Assembly: GCF_023242475.1 (NCBI RefSeq)
Contig: NZ_JALJFG010000010.1
Span: 62,001 to 126,000 of the forward strand
Source of the DNA: Pseudomonas sp. MWU15-20650
GTDB lineage: Bacteria; Pseudomonadota; Gammaproteobacteria; Pseudomonadales; Pseudomonadaceae
Length of the DNA stretch: 64,000 nt
Direction: 5' to 3'
A program made the position numbers and the translations under genes. Positions 32,681 to 42,030 of this stretch are shown here, one piece after another. Under the pieces are notes generated by a model. That model saw only the letters and a program-made list of their open reading frames with translations, made no database searches and was not told the origin of the DNA. Within the stretch, counting starts at the first letter, position 1; each line of letters begins with the position of its first letter.

Positions 32681-33415
32681 TCAAGCCTTGCTGATGATAT
32701 TCCCCGCGTGCAACCCGCATTCCTTCTGCGTCGCTTCTTCCCACCACCAGCGGCCTTCGCGTTCATGCTGGTTCGGCAGTACCGGGCGGGTGCACGGCTC
32801 GCAGCCGATGCTGATAAAACCGCGCTCATGCAGGCTGTTGTAAGGCAATTCCAGCATGCGGATATAGCCCCAGATCTCCTCGCTGGTCATTTGCGCCAGC
32901 GGGTTGAACTTGTACAGGGTGCGTTCCGGGGTAGAGAACGCCGAGTCGATTTCCAGCGCGGCCACCTGGCTACGGGTGCCAGGGCTCTGGTCGCGGCGTT
33001 GGCCGGTGGCCCAGGCGCGTACGCCCGAGAGCTTGCGGCGCAGCGGCTCGATTTTGCGCACGCCGCAGCATTCGCCATGGCCGTCCTTATAGAAGCTGAA
33101 CAGGCCCTTTTCCTTGACGAAGGGTTCCAGCTTGCTCTGGTCCGGCGAGATCAGCTCGATGTCGATCTTGTAGAACTCACGCACCTGCTCGATAAACCGG
33201 TAGGTCTCCGGGTGCAGGCGGCCGGTGTCGAGGCTGAACACCTTGACGTTCTTGTTCAGCTTCCAGGCCATGTCTACCAGCACCACGTCCTCGGCACCGC
33301 TGAAGGAGATCCACAGGTCATCACCGAACTGGCTGAATGCCAGCTTGAGAATGTCCTGGGCGGATTTGTTGGCATAAGTCGCGGCGAGTTCAGCGACGTC
33401 GAAGGCTTGGTTCAT
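32681..33415 (-). CDS. cysH: Phosphoadenylyl/adenylyl-sulfate reductase
   Basis: 244 residues. The PP-loop-like ATP/sulfonucleotide motif is [15 protein letters not shown], followed by [16 protein letters not shown]. It carries the four cysteines of a [4Fe-4S] cluster (Cys116-Cys117 in [10 protein letters not shown], Cys205 and Cys208 in GCEPCTRP) and the C-terminal ECGLH active-site motif. This cluster marks the APS-reductase type that is known for Pseudomonas assimilatory sulfate reduction. The product is sulfite for cysteine synthesis. The gene is alone, divergent from thrH. Confidence 0.95.
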   Translation of the reverse strand: MNQAFDVAELAATYANKSAQDILKLAFSQFGDDLWISFSGAEDVVLVDMAWKLNKNVKVFSLDTGRLHPETYRFIEQVREFYKIDIELISPDQSKLEPFVKEKGLFSFYKDGHGECCGVRKIEPLRRKLSGVRAWATGQRRDQSPGTRSQVAALEIDSAFSTPERTLYKFNPLAQMTSEEIWGYIRMLELPYNSLHERGFISIGCEPCTRPVLPNQHEREGRWWWEEATQKECGLHAGNIISKA

Positions 33416-33565
33416 CAGGACGGTTCCTACAGGTCAGTGGCGCTGAGCGCTCTATAGGGGAGCGATGGTATCAAATCCGCCCTGCGTTGCGGCGGCGAGC
33501 TTGAGTCGCTAGAGTTCGGCAGTCCTTATGCTCGCTCAACTAACAACATCTAATGGGAGTGTCTT

Positions 33566-34183
33566 GTGGAAATTGCCTGTCTCGACCTGGAAGGGGTACT
33601 GGTTCCGGAGATCTGGATCGCCTTCGCCGAAAAAACCGGTATTGAATCCCTGCGGGCCACCACCCGGGACATTCCCGACTACGACGTGCTGATGAAGCAA
33701 CGCCTGCGCATCCTCGACGAGCACGGGCTCAAGCTTGCCGATATCCAGGAAGTGATTGCCACGCTCAAGCCGCTGGACGGCGCCATCGAGTTCGTCAATT
33801 GGCTGCGCGAACGCTTCCAGGTGGTGATCCTGTCCGACACGTTCTACGAATTCTCCCAGCCGCTGATGCGCCAACTGGGTTTCCCAACCTTGCTCTGCCA
33901 TCGCTTGATGACCGATGAGAACGACCGGGTGGTGAGTTACCAACTACGCCAGAAAGACCCCAAGCGTCAGTCGGTGCTGGCGTTCAAGACCCTCTATTAC
34001 CGCGTGATCGCTGCTGGCGATTCCTACAACGACACCAGCATGCTGGGCGAAGCGGACCGTGGGATTCTGTTCCATGCGCCGCAGAATGTGATTCGCGAGT
34101 TCCCGCAGTTCCCAGCGGTGCACACGTTTGAGGACTTGAAGCGGGAGTTCATCAAGGCGTCGAATCGGCCGTTGAGCCTGTAG
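33566..34183 (+). CDS. thrH: Phosphoserine phosphatase/homoserine phosphotransferase
   Basis: 205 residues with a GTG start; GGGAG lies about eight bases upstream. This is the ThrH subtype of HAD enzymes: motif I is ACLDLEGVLVPEIW (Asp7, with Glu9 in place of the usual second Asp), motif II is VVILSDTFYEFSQP and motif IV is IAAGDSYNDTSML. ThrH releases phosphate from phosphoserine and can transfer it to homoserine, joining serine and threonine metabolism. The gene is convergent with pabB across a REP doublet. Confidence 0.94.
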   Translation: MEIACLDLEGVLVPEIWIAFAEKTGIESLRATTRDIPDYDVLMKQRLRILDEHGLKLADIQEVIATLKPLDGAIEFVNWLRERFQVVILSDTFYEFSQPLMRQLGFPTLLCHRLMTDENDRVVSYQLRQKDPKRQSVLAFKTLYYRVIAAGDSYNDTSMLGEADRGILFHAPQNVIREFPQFPAVHTFEDLKREFIKASNRPLSL

Positions 34184-34209
34184 GCCATCCAGCGAGGCGG
34201 ATGGCCTCA

Positions 34210-34280
34210 GCGGGAGCAAGCCCCCTCCCACATTTGAATGTATTCACAATTCAAATGTGGGAGGGGGCTTGCTCCCGATA
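34210..34280. repeat. REP doublet forming a long hairpin between thrH and pabB
   Basis: Arms GCGGGAGCAAGCCCCCTCCC (left) and GGGAGGGGGCTTGCTCCCGA (right) plus the inner inverted repeat ATTTGAAT/ATTCAAAT form one long stem. Its site between convergent genes suggests a role as transcript end for both. Confidence 0.88.
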
Positions 34281-34295
34281 GGGCCAGTACCGGCG

Positions 34296-35639
34296 CTACA
34301 AGCTTTCCAACGTTTGTAACAACACCCGCACCTTCGTCAGCGACTCCTGATACTCGGCCTCCCACTGCGAGTCCGCCACGATCCCGCCGCCGCCCCAGCA
34401 GCACACCTGGCCATCCTTGACCAGCAAACTGCGGATGGTGATGGAACTGTCCATCTCGCCACGCACGTCCAGATACACCAGTGAGCCGCAATACAAACCC
34501 CGTCGGGTCGGTTCAAGCTCGTCGATGATTTGCATGGCGCGGATCTTCGGTGCGCCGGTGATGGAGCCGCCGGGGAAGCTGCCGGCGATCAGGTCGAGGG
34601 CGTCTTTGTCGTCGGCCAGTGTGCCGGTCACGCTGCTCACCAGGTGGTGCACATTGGGGTAGCTTTCCAGGCTGAACAACTCCGGCACTTTGACCGAGCC
34701 GATACGACAGCTGCGGCCGAGGTCGTTGCGCAGCAGGTCGACGATCATTAGGTTCTCGGCGCGGTCCTTGGGGCTGGCCAGCAATTCGGCGGCATTCGCA
34801 GCGTCTTCTTGCGGCGTGAGGCCGCGTGGGCGCGTGCCTTTGATCGGGCGGGTCTCGACCTGGCGTTCGCTGATGCGCACGAACCGTTCCGGCGACAGGC
34901 TCAGCACCGCGCCGTCATCCGGCAGGCTCTGGAACCCGGCAAAGGGGGTCGGGCAGGCTTCGCGCAGGGCGCAGTAGGCCACCCACGGATCGCCGATGCA
35001 GGGCGCGCGGAAGCGTTGGGCGAAGTTGACCTGGTAGCAGTCGCCGGCCTGGATGTAATCCTGGATACGCACGATGGCCTGGCGGTAAGTCTCGGCGCTG
35101 AGGTCGGGGGCCATCGGGCCCTGGAGTGTGAAGGTAGCCGGTGTATCGACCCCTTCAGCACTGAACAGGGTAATCAGGCGTTGCCGTTCGCTCTCGGCCA
35201 ATGCGGGGTGAAAAACCAGTTGGCTGGTCTGCACCTGGTGATCGCTGATCAGCGCCCAGGCATAGAGCCCAAGGCGCGCGTCCGGCAGGTGTAAATCGTC
35301 CACTGCCAGCTGGGGCATCTGTTCCAGGTGTCGCCCGAAGTCGTAGCTCAGATAGCCGATCAAGCCGCCGGCAAAGGGCAGTTCTACACCCGCGGGCAAT
35401 AGCGCTTCACCCAGCTGTGCCAGGCTTGCCCGCAAGCGTTGCAGAAAATCGCTGCCATTTTCGTCAGGTCGCACAGCCAAGGTCGCCTCGGGCCAGGCAC
35501 TGAGCAGGTCGTAACGCCCACGCTCGGCCGTTGGGCGGCCGCTGTCCAGCAGCACCGCGCCAGGGGCATGGCGAATCACCGCAAAATAGTCGGCGGGGTT
35601 GGCCCGGTAGGGCAACGGGTAAACAGAGCAGGTCGACAT
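34296..35639 (-). CDS. pabB: Aminodeoxychorismate synthase component I
   Basis: 447 residues, normal for PabB. The N-terminal domain includes LPYRANPADYFAVIRHAP and GGLIGYLSYDFGRHLEQMPQ (tryptophan-binding-like SxLL region is degenerate). The catalytic chorismate-binding domain has GDCYQVNFAQRF, SPERFVRISERQVETRPIKG (the conserved catalytic Lys in PIKGT), DLLRNDLGR and FPGGSITGAPKIRAMQII. It forms 4-amino-4-deoxychorismate for folate synthesis with a glutaminase subunit encoded elsewhere. The start is ATG 35639. The gene is monocistronic here. Confidence 0.95.
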   Translation of the reverse strand: MSTCSVYPLPYRANPADYFAVIRHAPGAVLLDSGRPTAERGRYDLLSAWPEATLAVRPDENGSDFLQRLRASLAQLGEALLPAGVELPFAGGLIGYLSYDFGRHLEQMPQLAVDDLHLPDARLGLYAWALISDHQVQTSQLVFHPALAESERQRLITLFSAEGVDTPATFTLQGPMAPDLSAETYRQAIVRIQDYIQAGDCYQVNFAQRFRAPCIGDPWVAYCALREACPTPFAGFQSLPDDGAVLSLSPERFVRISERQVETRPIKGTRPRGLTPQEDAANAAELLASPKDRAENLMIVDLLRNDLGRSCRIGSVKVPELFSLESYPNVHHLVSSVTGTLADDKDALDLIAGSFPGGSITGAPKIRAMQIIDELEPTRRGLYCGSLVYLDVRGEMDSSITIRSLLVKDGQVCCWGGGGIVADSQWEAEYQESLTKVRVLLQTLESL

Positions 35640-35737
35640 GCGGGGTGGATCAGCCAGTGCGCGGGGGAGGGGATTGTAGTCCCCTGTAGGATTTGGTCCT
35701 AGAGGGGATGTCGGGGATAGACAGATGGAAGCCCCGA

Positions 35738-36724
35738 TCAGCCTTTGACGTGGGGTATATGCCCAAACATTTCCTGCACAAACGTCACGCGCTCTGCCGG
35801 CGTTTCCGTCACGCCGGCGGCTTTCAGTTCTTCCAGGCGCGCTTCAACGGCGTGGGTGCGCGAGGTTAAACCACAGTCGTTGGCGATCTGGATATTGAGC
35901 CCCGGCCGTGCATTGAGCTCAAGAATCAGCGGGCCTTTTTCCTGGTCCAGCACCATGTCCACACCGATGTAACCCAGCCCGCACAGCTCATAGCAGCCGG
36001 CCGCCAACTTCATGAAACCGTCCCAGTTGGGCAATTGCACGCCGTCCACCGCGTTAGTGGTATCGGGGTGTTTGGTGATGATGTTGTTCAGCCAGGTGCC
36101 GCGCAGGGTCAGGCCGGTGGCCAGGTCCACACCCACGCCAATCGCGCCCTGGTGCAGGTTGGCCTTGCCGCCGGACTGGCGGGTCGGCAAACGCAACATG
36201 GCCATCACCGGGTAACCCATCAGCACGATGATGCGGATGTCCGGCACGCCTTCGTAGCTGATGCTCTTGAAGATCTGGTCGGGCACCACGCGGTATTCGA
36301 TCAAGGCGCGGTCGCGGTGGCCGCCCAGGGAATACAGCCCGGTCAGAATGCTGGAAATCTGATGTTCGATTTCTTCATGGCTGATGATCCTGCCGGACAC
36401 CGTGCGGTAGCGCCCTTCAAAACGGTCGGCCACCACCAGGATGCCGTCACCGCCAGCGCCTTGGGCCGGCTTGATCACGAAGTCGTTACGCCCACCGATA
36501 ATGGCGTCGAGGTTGTCGATTTCTTTCTCGGTGGAAATCACCCCGTACATTTGCGGCACATGGATGCCCGCGGCGATGGCCCGTTCCTTGGTGATGATCT
36601 TGTCATCCACAATCGGGTACAGGCTGCGCTTGTTGTACTTGAGCACGTAGTCGGCATTACGCCGGTTGATGCCCATGATCCCCCGCGCTTCGAGGGCCTT
36701 CCAGGTTTTCCAGAAGCCGAACAT
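35738..36724 (-). CDS. RimK-like ATP-grasp alpha-L-glutamate ligase-like protein
   Basis: 328 residues. The ATP-grasp domain spans about 45-300: FVIKPAQGAGGDGILVV (ATP loop), IEYRVVPDQIFKSISYEGVP, DIRIIVLMGYPVMAMLRLP, and the metal-binding end GPLILELNARPGLNIQIAND. It starts with MGINRRNADYVLKYNKRSLY, diagnostic for this RimK-related subgroup. It ligates an amino acid to a carboxyl group; the acceptor is not known. It is the last gene of an operon with a retropepsin-like protease and an inactive transglutaminase membrane protein, and its ATG overlaps the stop of the latter by one base. Confidence 0.9.
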   Translation of the reverse strand: MFGFWKTWKALEARGIMGINRRNADYVLKYNKRSLYPIVDDKIITKERAIAAGIHVPQMYGVISTEKEIDNLDAIIGGRNDFVIKPAQGAGGDGILVVADRFEGRYRTVSGRIISHEEIEHQISSILTGLYSLGGHRDRALIEYRVVPDQIFKSISYEGVPDIRIIVLMGYPVMAMLRLPTRQSGGKANLHQGAIGVGVDLATGLTLRGTWLNNIITKHPDTTNAVDGVQLPNWDGFMKLAAGCYELCGLGYIGVDMVLDQEKGPLILELNARPGLNIQIANDCGLTSRTHAVEARLEELKAAGVTETPAERVTFVQEMFGHIPHVKG

Positions 36725-38256
36725 TACGAATCAGCCTTGAGGAACGCCTTGAAACGTACCAGTTCGGTGAGGCGGTAGCCGCGATAACGCCCCATGGCCA
36801 GCATGAAGCCCACCAGGATCAACAGGATCGCCGGGAAGGTGAACACAAAGTAGATCAGCTCCGGCACGCTCATGATGATGTGTGCCAGGGACGCTGCGAA
36901 CAGCGTCCCTATCGCCACTTTCAGCGCATGGCTGGCGCCACGCTCCTCCCAGGTGATGGACAGCCGTTCGATGGTCATGGTCAAGATCACCATGGGGAAC
37001 AGCGCCACCGACAAGCCACGTTCCAGCCCCAGTTTGTGGCTGAACAGGCTGATGGTCGCAATCAGCACCACCACGAAGGTCAACACCACCGACAACCTGG
37101 GCAGCATCTGCAGCTTCAAGTGCTCCAGGTATGAGCGCAGGGACAAGCCCAGCGCCGTGATGATCGTGAACAACGCAATGCCAAAGCCCAGTTGCGTCTC
37201 GCGGAACGCCAATGCAATCAGCACCGGGGTAAAGGTGCCGAGGGTCTGCAGGCCGATCAGGTTGCGCAGGATCAGAATCACCAGCACGCCAATCGGGATC
37301 ATCACCATGATCATGAACGTCTGCTGGGTTTGCAGCGGCAGGCCATACAGCGAGTATTCGAGGAAGTTGGCGTCGGTGTTTTCGTCGGTCAGCTTGGCCA
37401 GGCGAATGGCGTTCATTTCGCTGTTGTTCAGGCTGAAGGTCACTGTGGCTTTCTTGCCGCCATCGACCGTGATCAGGTTTTCATCGCCGGTCCACCACAG
37501 CAGGCGGTCGGCGGGCAGGCCCTGTTCGCCGGTTTCCGGGTTGAAGTACAGCCAGTCATTGCCGTTGAAGCTGCGCAGCCACAGCTCCGGGGTTTGTGGC
37601 TGGTCGGCCACCAGGCGGATGGTGTGGACTTTCTCCACCGGCACATGGGCGATGGACAGCAGCAGTTCGACGATCTTGGCCTTGTGCGGCGTCGATGGGT
37701 CGCCCGCCAGCAGCAGCTTCACATTGTCGTCATTGAGGTTGTTGGTGCGCTTGATGGCTTCGCCGATAAAGGTCTCGACGTCGGCCGAGTGCTGGCGGAT
37801 CGGGGCCAGCAAGGCTTCGGCGGCGATCTTTTCCGGGCCTTCCACGGCGATGCTGTCACGGAAGGTCGGGCCTTTGACCTTGACCTTTTCCCCGCTGTAA
37901 CGCTTGGTCAGCACCAGGCGGTAATACAGGGTTTGCTTGCCCTTGGCCCGGCGCGCCGACCAGGTCACCTTGCGGTTGCCATCGGTGCGGTTGACGCTCA
38001 CCCCGTAGTTATTCGAGATAAAACTCTCATTGAGGCTGACGAAGTCGCGGCTCAGGGGCGGCACGAACATCGAGATTTTCACCGGGTCCTTGGGGTTGGC
38101 GACGAACTCGACCTTGGCGTCGATGTTCCACAGGTCGTCGGTGGCGTCCTCGGTGACGGGGATCCCCAGCACGAAAATCTGATAGGCGGTGACCGAAATA
38201 CCCAAGACCACCAGGATGGTGATCAGGATTTTCAGGTGCAGGGTCAGAGAGCGCAT
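36724..38256 (-). CDS. UUP1 family inactive transglutaminase with 7TM domain
   Basis: 510 residues. A membrane helix at about 8-28 (LKILITILVVLGISVTAY) is followed by an extracytoplasmic transglutaminase-fold domain to about residue 320 (GEAIKRTNNLNDDNVKLLLA, VEKVHTIRLVADQPQTPELW, WTGDENLI) that lacks the usual Cys-His-Asp triad. Then come seven C-terminal membrane helices (MIMVMIPIGVLVILILRNLI onward, TPVLIALAFRETQLG, ending ILLILVGFMLAMGRYRG). It is tightly coupled with its neighbours (five bases after the protease gene; one-base overlap with the ligase gene) and should act as a membrane receptor or scaffold for the peptide made or cut by them. Function not established. Confidence 0.9.
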   Translation of the reverse strand: MRSLTLHLKILITILVVLGISVTAYQIFVLGIPVTEDATDDLWNIDAKVEFVANPKDPVKISMFVPPLSRDFVSLNESFISNNYGVSVNRTDGNRKVTWSARRAKGKQTLYYRLVLTKRYSGEKVKVKGPTFRDSIAVEGPEKIAAEALLAPIRQHSADVETFIGEAIKRTNNLNDDNVKLLLAGDPSTPHKAKIVELLLSIAHVPVEKVHTIRLVADQPQTPELWLRSFNGNDWLYFNPETGEQGLPADRLLWWTGDENLITVDGGKKATVTFSLNNSEMNAIRLAKLTDENTDANFLEYSLYGLPLQTQQTFMIMVMIPIGVLVILILRNLIGLQTLGTFTPVLIALAFRETQLGFGIALFTIITALGLSLRSYLEHLKLQMLPRLSVVLTFVVVLIATISLFSHKLGLERGLSVALFPMVILTMTIERLSITWEERGASHALKVAIGTLFAASLAHIIMSVPELIYFVFTFPAILLILVGFMLAMGRYRGYRLTELVRFKAFLKADS

Positions 38257-38261
38257 TCGGT

Positions 38262-38798
38262 TTACTCGGCGGTATGAGCGTCGGCGGCGCAGGCGGGTTT
38301 GCCCGCTGCGTATTTAAGACTGGGGTCGACCAGCGCATCAAAGCGTTTGAGCGCTTCGGAGCCGATCAGCAGCGGGTATTGGAATGCGCTGCGGTCAGTC
38401 AAGTTCACTTCGATGCTGCGTAAAGCGCTGCCCATGCAGATATCCAGGGCGATCACTGGGCGGGCGGTGTAGTTCTTGTCCTCATCGGGGTCGTAGTCAC
38501 CGGCGCGACGCTTGATTTTGCTGACGCGGGCCAGGGGGCGTTCGATGGGGTGGGAATGGGCGGTGTCGATGGCCAGATAAAAGCGCACCCAGGATTCGCC
38601 ATTGCGCTTGAAGCGTTTGATGTCGCGGGCGCTCAACGAGGCGGTCTTGGCGCCAGTGTCGAGTTTGGCCGCCACTTCCAGGTCGATGCCCGCCAATTTG
38701 GCGTATTCGTTCAAGCCATACACGGTCTTCTCGGCGGCAACGCCAAGGCCCGGTACGCACAGTAGGCAAGTCAATAGAAGGAAGGGCTTGAGTCTCAT
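38262..38798 (-). CDS. Retropepsin-like aspartic protease (ATP-dependent zinc protease family)
   Basis: 178 residues with signal peptide MRLKPFLLLTCLLCVPGLGV (cleavage after AA near residue 22). The active-site motif of a single-domain, dimeric retropepsin is AAKLDTGAKTASLSA, Asp47 being the catalytic Asp; later the hallmark LIGSEALKRFDALVDPS. Proteins of this family are named ATP-dependent zinc proteases in databases, but the visible motif is aspartic. It is the first gene of the operon with the UUP1 transmembrane protein and the RimK-like ligase, so it probably cleaves a substrate in the periplasm linked to their action. Confidence 0.88.
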   Translation of the reverse strand: MRLKPFLLLTCLLCVPGLGVAAEKTVYGLNEYAKLAGIDLEVAAKLDTGAKTASLSARDIKRFKRNGESWVRFYLAIDTAHSHPIERPLARVSKIKRRAGDYDPDEDKNYTARPVIALDICMGSALRSIEVNLTDRSAFQYPLLIGSEALKRFDALVDPSLKYAAGKPACAADAHTAE

Positions 38799-38983
38799 AG
38801 ATCCTGACGCGGTGCCGTGCGATGTTCAATTCAAGGCGACTGGCATTACTGCGCAATCTCTGGTGCGCCGTGTCATCAATTGATGTCAGGCAAAAACGGC
38901 GGGCATTCTAACATGATGCTTTTTTGGCGCCAGCGCTGGCAGGCGGCCATGACCTCAGAACACGCAATCAGGGTTATTAGACG

Positions 38984-38995
38984 ATTGTCGACAAT
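38984..38995. promoter_or_regulatory. Operator O1 of the methylcitrate operon
   Basis: ATTGTCGACAAT is a perfect 12-base palindrome 73 bases upstream of the regulator start. This form fits the GntR/FCD class of operators, and the encoded regulator belongs to that class. Confidence 0.7.
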
Positions 38996-39056
38996 GTTGA
39001 TTTATTCTTTGACTATTCAGGGCTGATTGGCTAGTTTTTGCCGCATTGCTTTTAAA

Positions 39057-39068
39057 GGTGTCGACAAT
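39057..39068. promoter_or_regulatory. Operator O2 overlapping the start region of the regulator gene
   Basis: GGTGTCGACAAT matches the O1 palindrome at 10 of 12 positions and shares its TGTCGACA core. It ends one base before the ATG at 39069, 73 bases downstream of O1, a spacing that would let a bound dimer block transcription or the ribosome site. Confidence 0.6.
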
Positions 39069-39782
39069 ATGCTGGATCAACTGGAAACCCCAGTGGTGGC
39101 GCAAGACGATTCGCAGACCATGTCCGAGAACGTCTTCCGGCGTATCCAGGCTGCCATCGTCAAGGGCGAGATTGCCCCCGGCAGCAAGATTTCCGAGCCG
39201 GAACTGGCGCGCACCTACGGCATCAGCCGTGGCCCCTTGCGTGAAGCGATCCATCGCCTGGAAGGCCAGCGCCTGCTGGTGCGCGTGCCTCATGTCGGCG
39301 CGAGAGTCGTGTCGTTGAGCCACGCCGAGTTGATCGAGCTCTATGAAATCCGCGAGTCCCTCGAAGGCATGGCCTGCCGCCTGGCCGCCGAGCGCATGAC
39401 CGATGCGGAAATCGAGGAGCTGCGCCAGGTCTTGCACACCCATGAGCGCGACGCAGCGTTCCAGGCCGGCCTCGGGTATTACCAGCAGGAAGGCGACTTC
39501 GATTTTCATTACCGGATAATTCAAGGCGCCGGCAACCGCACCCTCACTCAAATGCTCTGCGGCGAGCTGTACCAATTGGTGCGCATGTACCGCATCCAGT
39601 TTTCCGCCACCCCCAATCGTCCACGCCAGGCTTTTGCCGAGCATCACCGCATTCTTGATGCGATTGCCGATCGCGACGGTGAACTGGCCGAGTTGTTGAT
39701 GCGCCGCCATATCGGCGCTTCCAAACGCAATATTGCCCGTCACTTCCCGGACGGTGCTCCTTCATCACGAGGTGAGTCATGA
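39069..39782 (+). CDS. GntR/FCD-family regulator of the methylcitrate operon
   Basis: 237 residues from ATG 39069; the longer open frame upstream overlaps the operators. The N-terminal winged helix is [55 protein letters not shown]. The C-terminal FCD ligand domain includes [20 protein letters not shown] and [15 protein letters not shown], with the metal-binding His pattern of the family in part. It heads the operon and overlaps prpB by four bases (ATGA), so it is co-transcribed and probably autoregulated by 2-methylcitrate or a related intermediate. Confidence 0.92.
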   Translation: MLDQLETPVVAQDDSQTMSENVFRRIQAAIVKGEIAPGSKISEPELARTYGISRGPLREAIHRLEGQRLLVRVPHVGARVVSLSHAELIELYEIRESLEGMACRLAAERMTDAEIEELRQVLHTHERDAAFQAGLGYYQQEGDFDFHYRIIQGAGNRTLTQMLCGELYQLVRMYRIQFSATPNRPRQAFAEHHRILDAIADRDGELAELLMRRHIGASKRNIARHFPDGAPSSRGES

Positions 39783-40672
39783 GTTCTCAAAACAACAGCA
39801 CTCCCGGCCAGCGTTTCCGTGACGCGGTCGCCAGCGAACAGCCCTTGCAAGTGGTCGGCGCGATCAACGCCAACCATGCGTTGCTGGCCAAGCGCGCCGG
39901 CTTCAAGGCGATTTACCTGTCAGGTGGCGGTGTCGCCGCCGGCTCCCTCGGCGTACCGGACCTGGGTATTACCGGCCTGGATGACGTACTCACCGACGTG
40001 CGCCGCATCACCGACGTGTGCGACCTGCCGCTGCTGGTGGACGTGGATACCGGTTTCGGTTCCTCGGCGTTCAATGTGGCGCGCACCGTCAAGTCGATGA
40101 TCAAGTTCGGCGCCGCCGCCATCCATATCGAAGACCAGGTCGGCGCCAAGCGTTGCGGCCATCGCCCGAACAAGGAAATCGTGTCCCAACAGGAAATGGT
40201 CGACCGCATCAAGGCGGCCGTGGACGCGCGCACCGATGACAGCTTTGTGATCATGGCGCGCACCGACGCCCTCGCCGTCGAAGGCTTGGAGTCTGCGCTG
40301 GAACGCGCCGCCGCCTGCATCGAGGCCGGTGCCGACATGGTGTTCCCGGAAGCGATCACTGAGCTGGAAATGTACAAACTGTTCGCGTCCCGTGTGAAAG
40401 CACCGATCCTGGCTAACATCACCGAGTTCGGCGCGACGCCGCTGTACACCACCGAACAGTTGAAATCTGCCGATGTTTCCATCGTGCTGTACCCGCTCTC
40501 GGCCTTCCGCGCCATGAACAAGGCCGCCGAGAACGTCTACACCGCGATCCGTCGCGACGGCACCCAGCAGAACGTGATCGACACCATGCAAACCCGCATG
40601 GAGCTTTACGATCGCATCGACTACCACACCTTCGAGCAGAAGCTCGACGCGCTGTTTGCCGCGAAAAAATAA
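39779..40672 (+). CDS. prpB: 2-Methylisocitrate lyase
   Basis: 297 residues with the isocitrate-lyase/PEP-mutase barrel. The active-site loop is [16 protein letters not shown] with Cys126, and [14 protein letters not shown] supplies the metal-binding Asp. [16 protein letters not shown] and [14 protein letters not shown] are characteristic of PrpB rather than isocitrate lyase. It cleaves 2-methylisocitrate to pyruvate and succinate. The start overlaps the regulator stop by four bases. Confidence 0.96.
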   Translation: MSSQNNSTPGQRFRDAVASEQPLQVVGAINANHALLAKRAGFKAIYLSGGGVAAGSLGVPDLGITGLDDVLTDVRRITDVCDLPLLVDVDTGFGSSAFNVARTVKSMIKFGAAAIHIEDQVGAKRCGHRPNKEIVSQQEMVDRIKAAVDARTDDSFVIMARTDALAVEGLESALERAAACIEAGADMVFPEAITELEMYKLFASRVKAPILANITEFGATPLYTTEQLKSADVSIVLYPLSAFRAMNKAAENVYTAIRRDGTQQNVIDTMQTRMELYDRIDYHTFEQKLDALFAAKK

Positions 40673-40714
40673 CGCGGTGCGCCTCCCTAATAAATTCAAG
40701 ATTGGAGAACGAAC

Positions 40715-41842
40715 ATGGCTGAAGCAAAAGTATTGAGTGGTGCCGGCCTGCGTGGCCAGGTGGCCGGGCAGACCGCACTATCGACCGTGGGCCAGGCCGG
40801 TGCCGGCTTGACCTATCGTGGCTACGACGTGCGTGAACTGGCCGCTGACGCGCAATTTGAAGAAGTCGCCTACCTGCTGCTGTACGGCGAACTGCCGACC
40901 CAGGCCGAGCTGGACGCCTACAGCGCCAAGCTGAGTAAACTGCGCGACTTGCCCCAGGCACTCAAGGAAGTACTGGAGCGCATCCCCGCCGACGCTCACC
41001 CGATGGACGTGATGCGCACCGGTTGCTCGTTCCTGGGCAATATCGAGCCGGAAAAAGACTTCAGCGCGCAGCACGATGTCACCGACCGCCTGCTCGCCGC
41101 GTTCCCGGCGATCATGTGCTACTGGTACCGCTTCAGCCATGACGGCCAGCGCATCGACTGTGTGACCGACGAGCCGAGCATCGGTGGTCACTTCCTGCAC
41201 CTGCTGCATGGCAAGAAGCCGAGCGATCTGCACGTCAAAGTGATGAACGTGTCGCTGATCCTCTACGCCGAGCACGAATTCAACGCCTCGACCTTCACTG
41301 CGCGGGTGTGTGCTTCGACCTTGTCCGACCTGTACTCCTGCGTCACGGCCGCCATCGGTTCCCTGCGTGGCCCGCTGCACGGCGGTGCCAACGAAGCGGC
41401 GATGGACATGATCGAGCGTTTCTCCTCGGCCCAGGAAGCGGTCGAAGGCACCCTTGGTATGTTGGCGCGCAAAGACAAGATCATGGGTTTTGGCCACGCG
41501 ATCTATAAAGACAGCGATCCGCGCAATGAGGTGATCAAGGGCTGGTCGAAAAAACTCGCGGACGAGGTAGGCGACACCGTGCTGTTCCCTGTATCCGAAG
41601 CCATCGACAAGACCATGTGGGAGCAGAAGAAGCTGTTCCCCAACGCCGACTTCTACCATGCCTCGGCGTACCACTTCATGGGTATCCCGACCAAGCTGTT
41701 CACGCCGATCTTCGTGTGCTCGCGCCTGACCGGCTGGGCTGCACACGTGTTCGAGCAGCGCGCCAACAACCGCATCATCCGTCCAAGCGCCGAGTACATC
41801 GGCGTTGAGCAGCGCAAGTTCGTGCCAATCGAACGTCGCTGA
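40715..41842 (+). CDS. prpC: 2-Methylcitrate synthase
   Basis: 375 residues, the short PrpC type of citrate synthase. It lacks the N-terminal extension of type II citrate synthases and starts MAEAKVLSGAGLRGQVAGQT. Conserved parts are TGLTYRGYDVRELA-like TYRGYDVRELA, PLHGGANEAAMDMIERF (His of the oxaloacetate site), IMGFGHAIYKDSDPRNEVIK (His) and the C-terminal RIIRPSAEYIGVEQRKFVPI. It condenses propionyl-CoA with oxaloacetate. GGAGA lies ten bases before the ATG. Confidence 0.96.
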   Translation: MAEAKVLSGAGLRGQVAGQTALSTVGQAGAGLTYRGYDVRELAADAQFEEVAYLLLYGELPTQAELDAYSAKLSKLRDLPQALKEVLERIPADAHPMDVMRTGCSFLGNIEPEKDFSAQHDVTDRLLAAFPAIMCYWYRFSHDGQRIDCVTDEPSIGGHFLHLLHGKKPSDLHVKVMNVSLILYAEHEFNASTFTARVCASTLSDLYSCVTAAIGSLRGPLHGGANEAAMDMIERFSSAQEAVEGTLGMLARKDKIMGFGHAIYKDSDPRNEVIKGWSKKLADEVGDTVLFPVSEAIDKTMWEQKKLFPNADFYHASAYHFMGIPTKLFTPIFVCSRLTGWAAHVFEQRANNRIIRPSAEYIGVEQRKFVPIERR

Positions 41843-41876
41843 AAAACTACTATCTCGGGCTGGAAACCCGATCAAA

Positions 41877-41969
41877 GTGTGGGAGCGGGCTTGCTCGCGA
41901 ATACGGTGTAACAGTCGCCGAGTGTGTTGAATGACACGCCGCTTTCGCGAGCAAGCCCGCTCCCACATT
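41877..41969. repeat. REP doublet (REPIN), GTGGGAGCGGGCTTGCTCGCG variant
   Basis: Arms GTGTGGGAGCGGGCTTGCTC and GAGCAAGCCCGCTCCCACAT flank about 40 bases. It lies between prpC and acnD, inside the operon. Confidence 0.85.
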
Positions 41970-42030
41970 TAGGTCTCATTCCAACTCTGGATCCGGCTTC
42001 TTTTGCACTTACCGTGACCGAGTCCTGACG

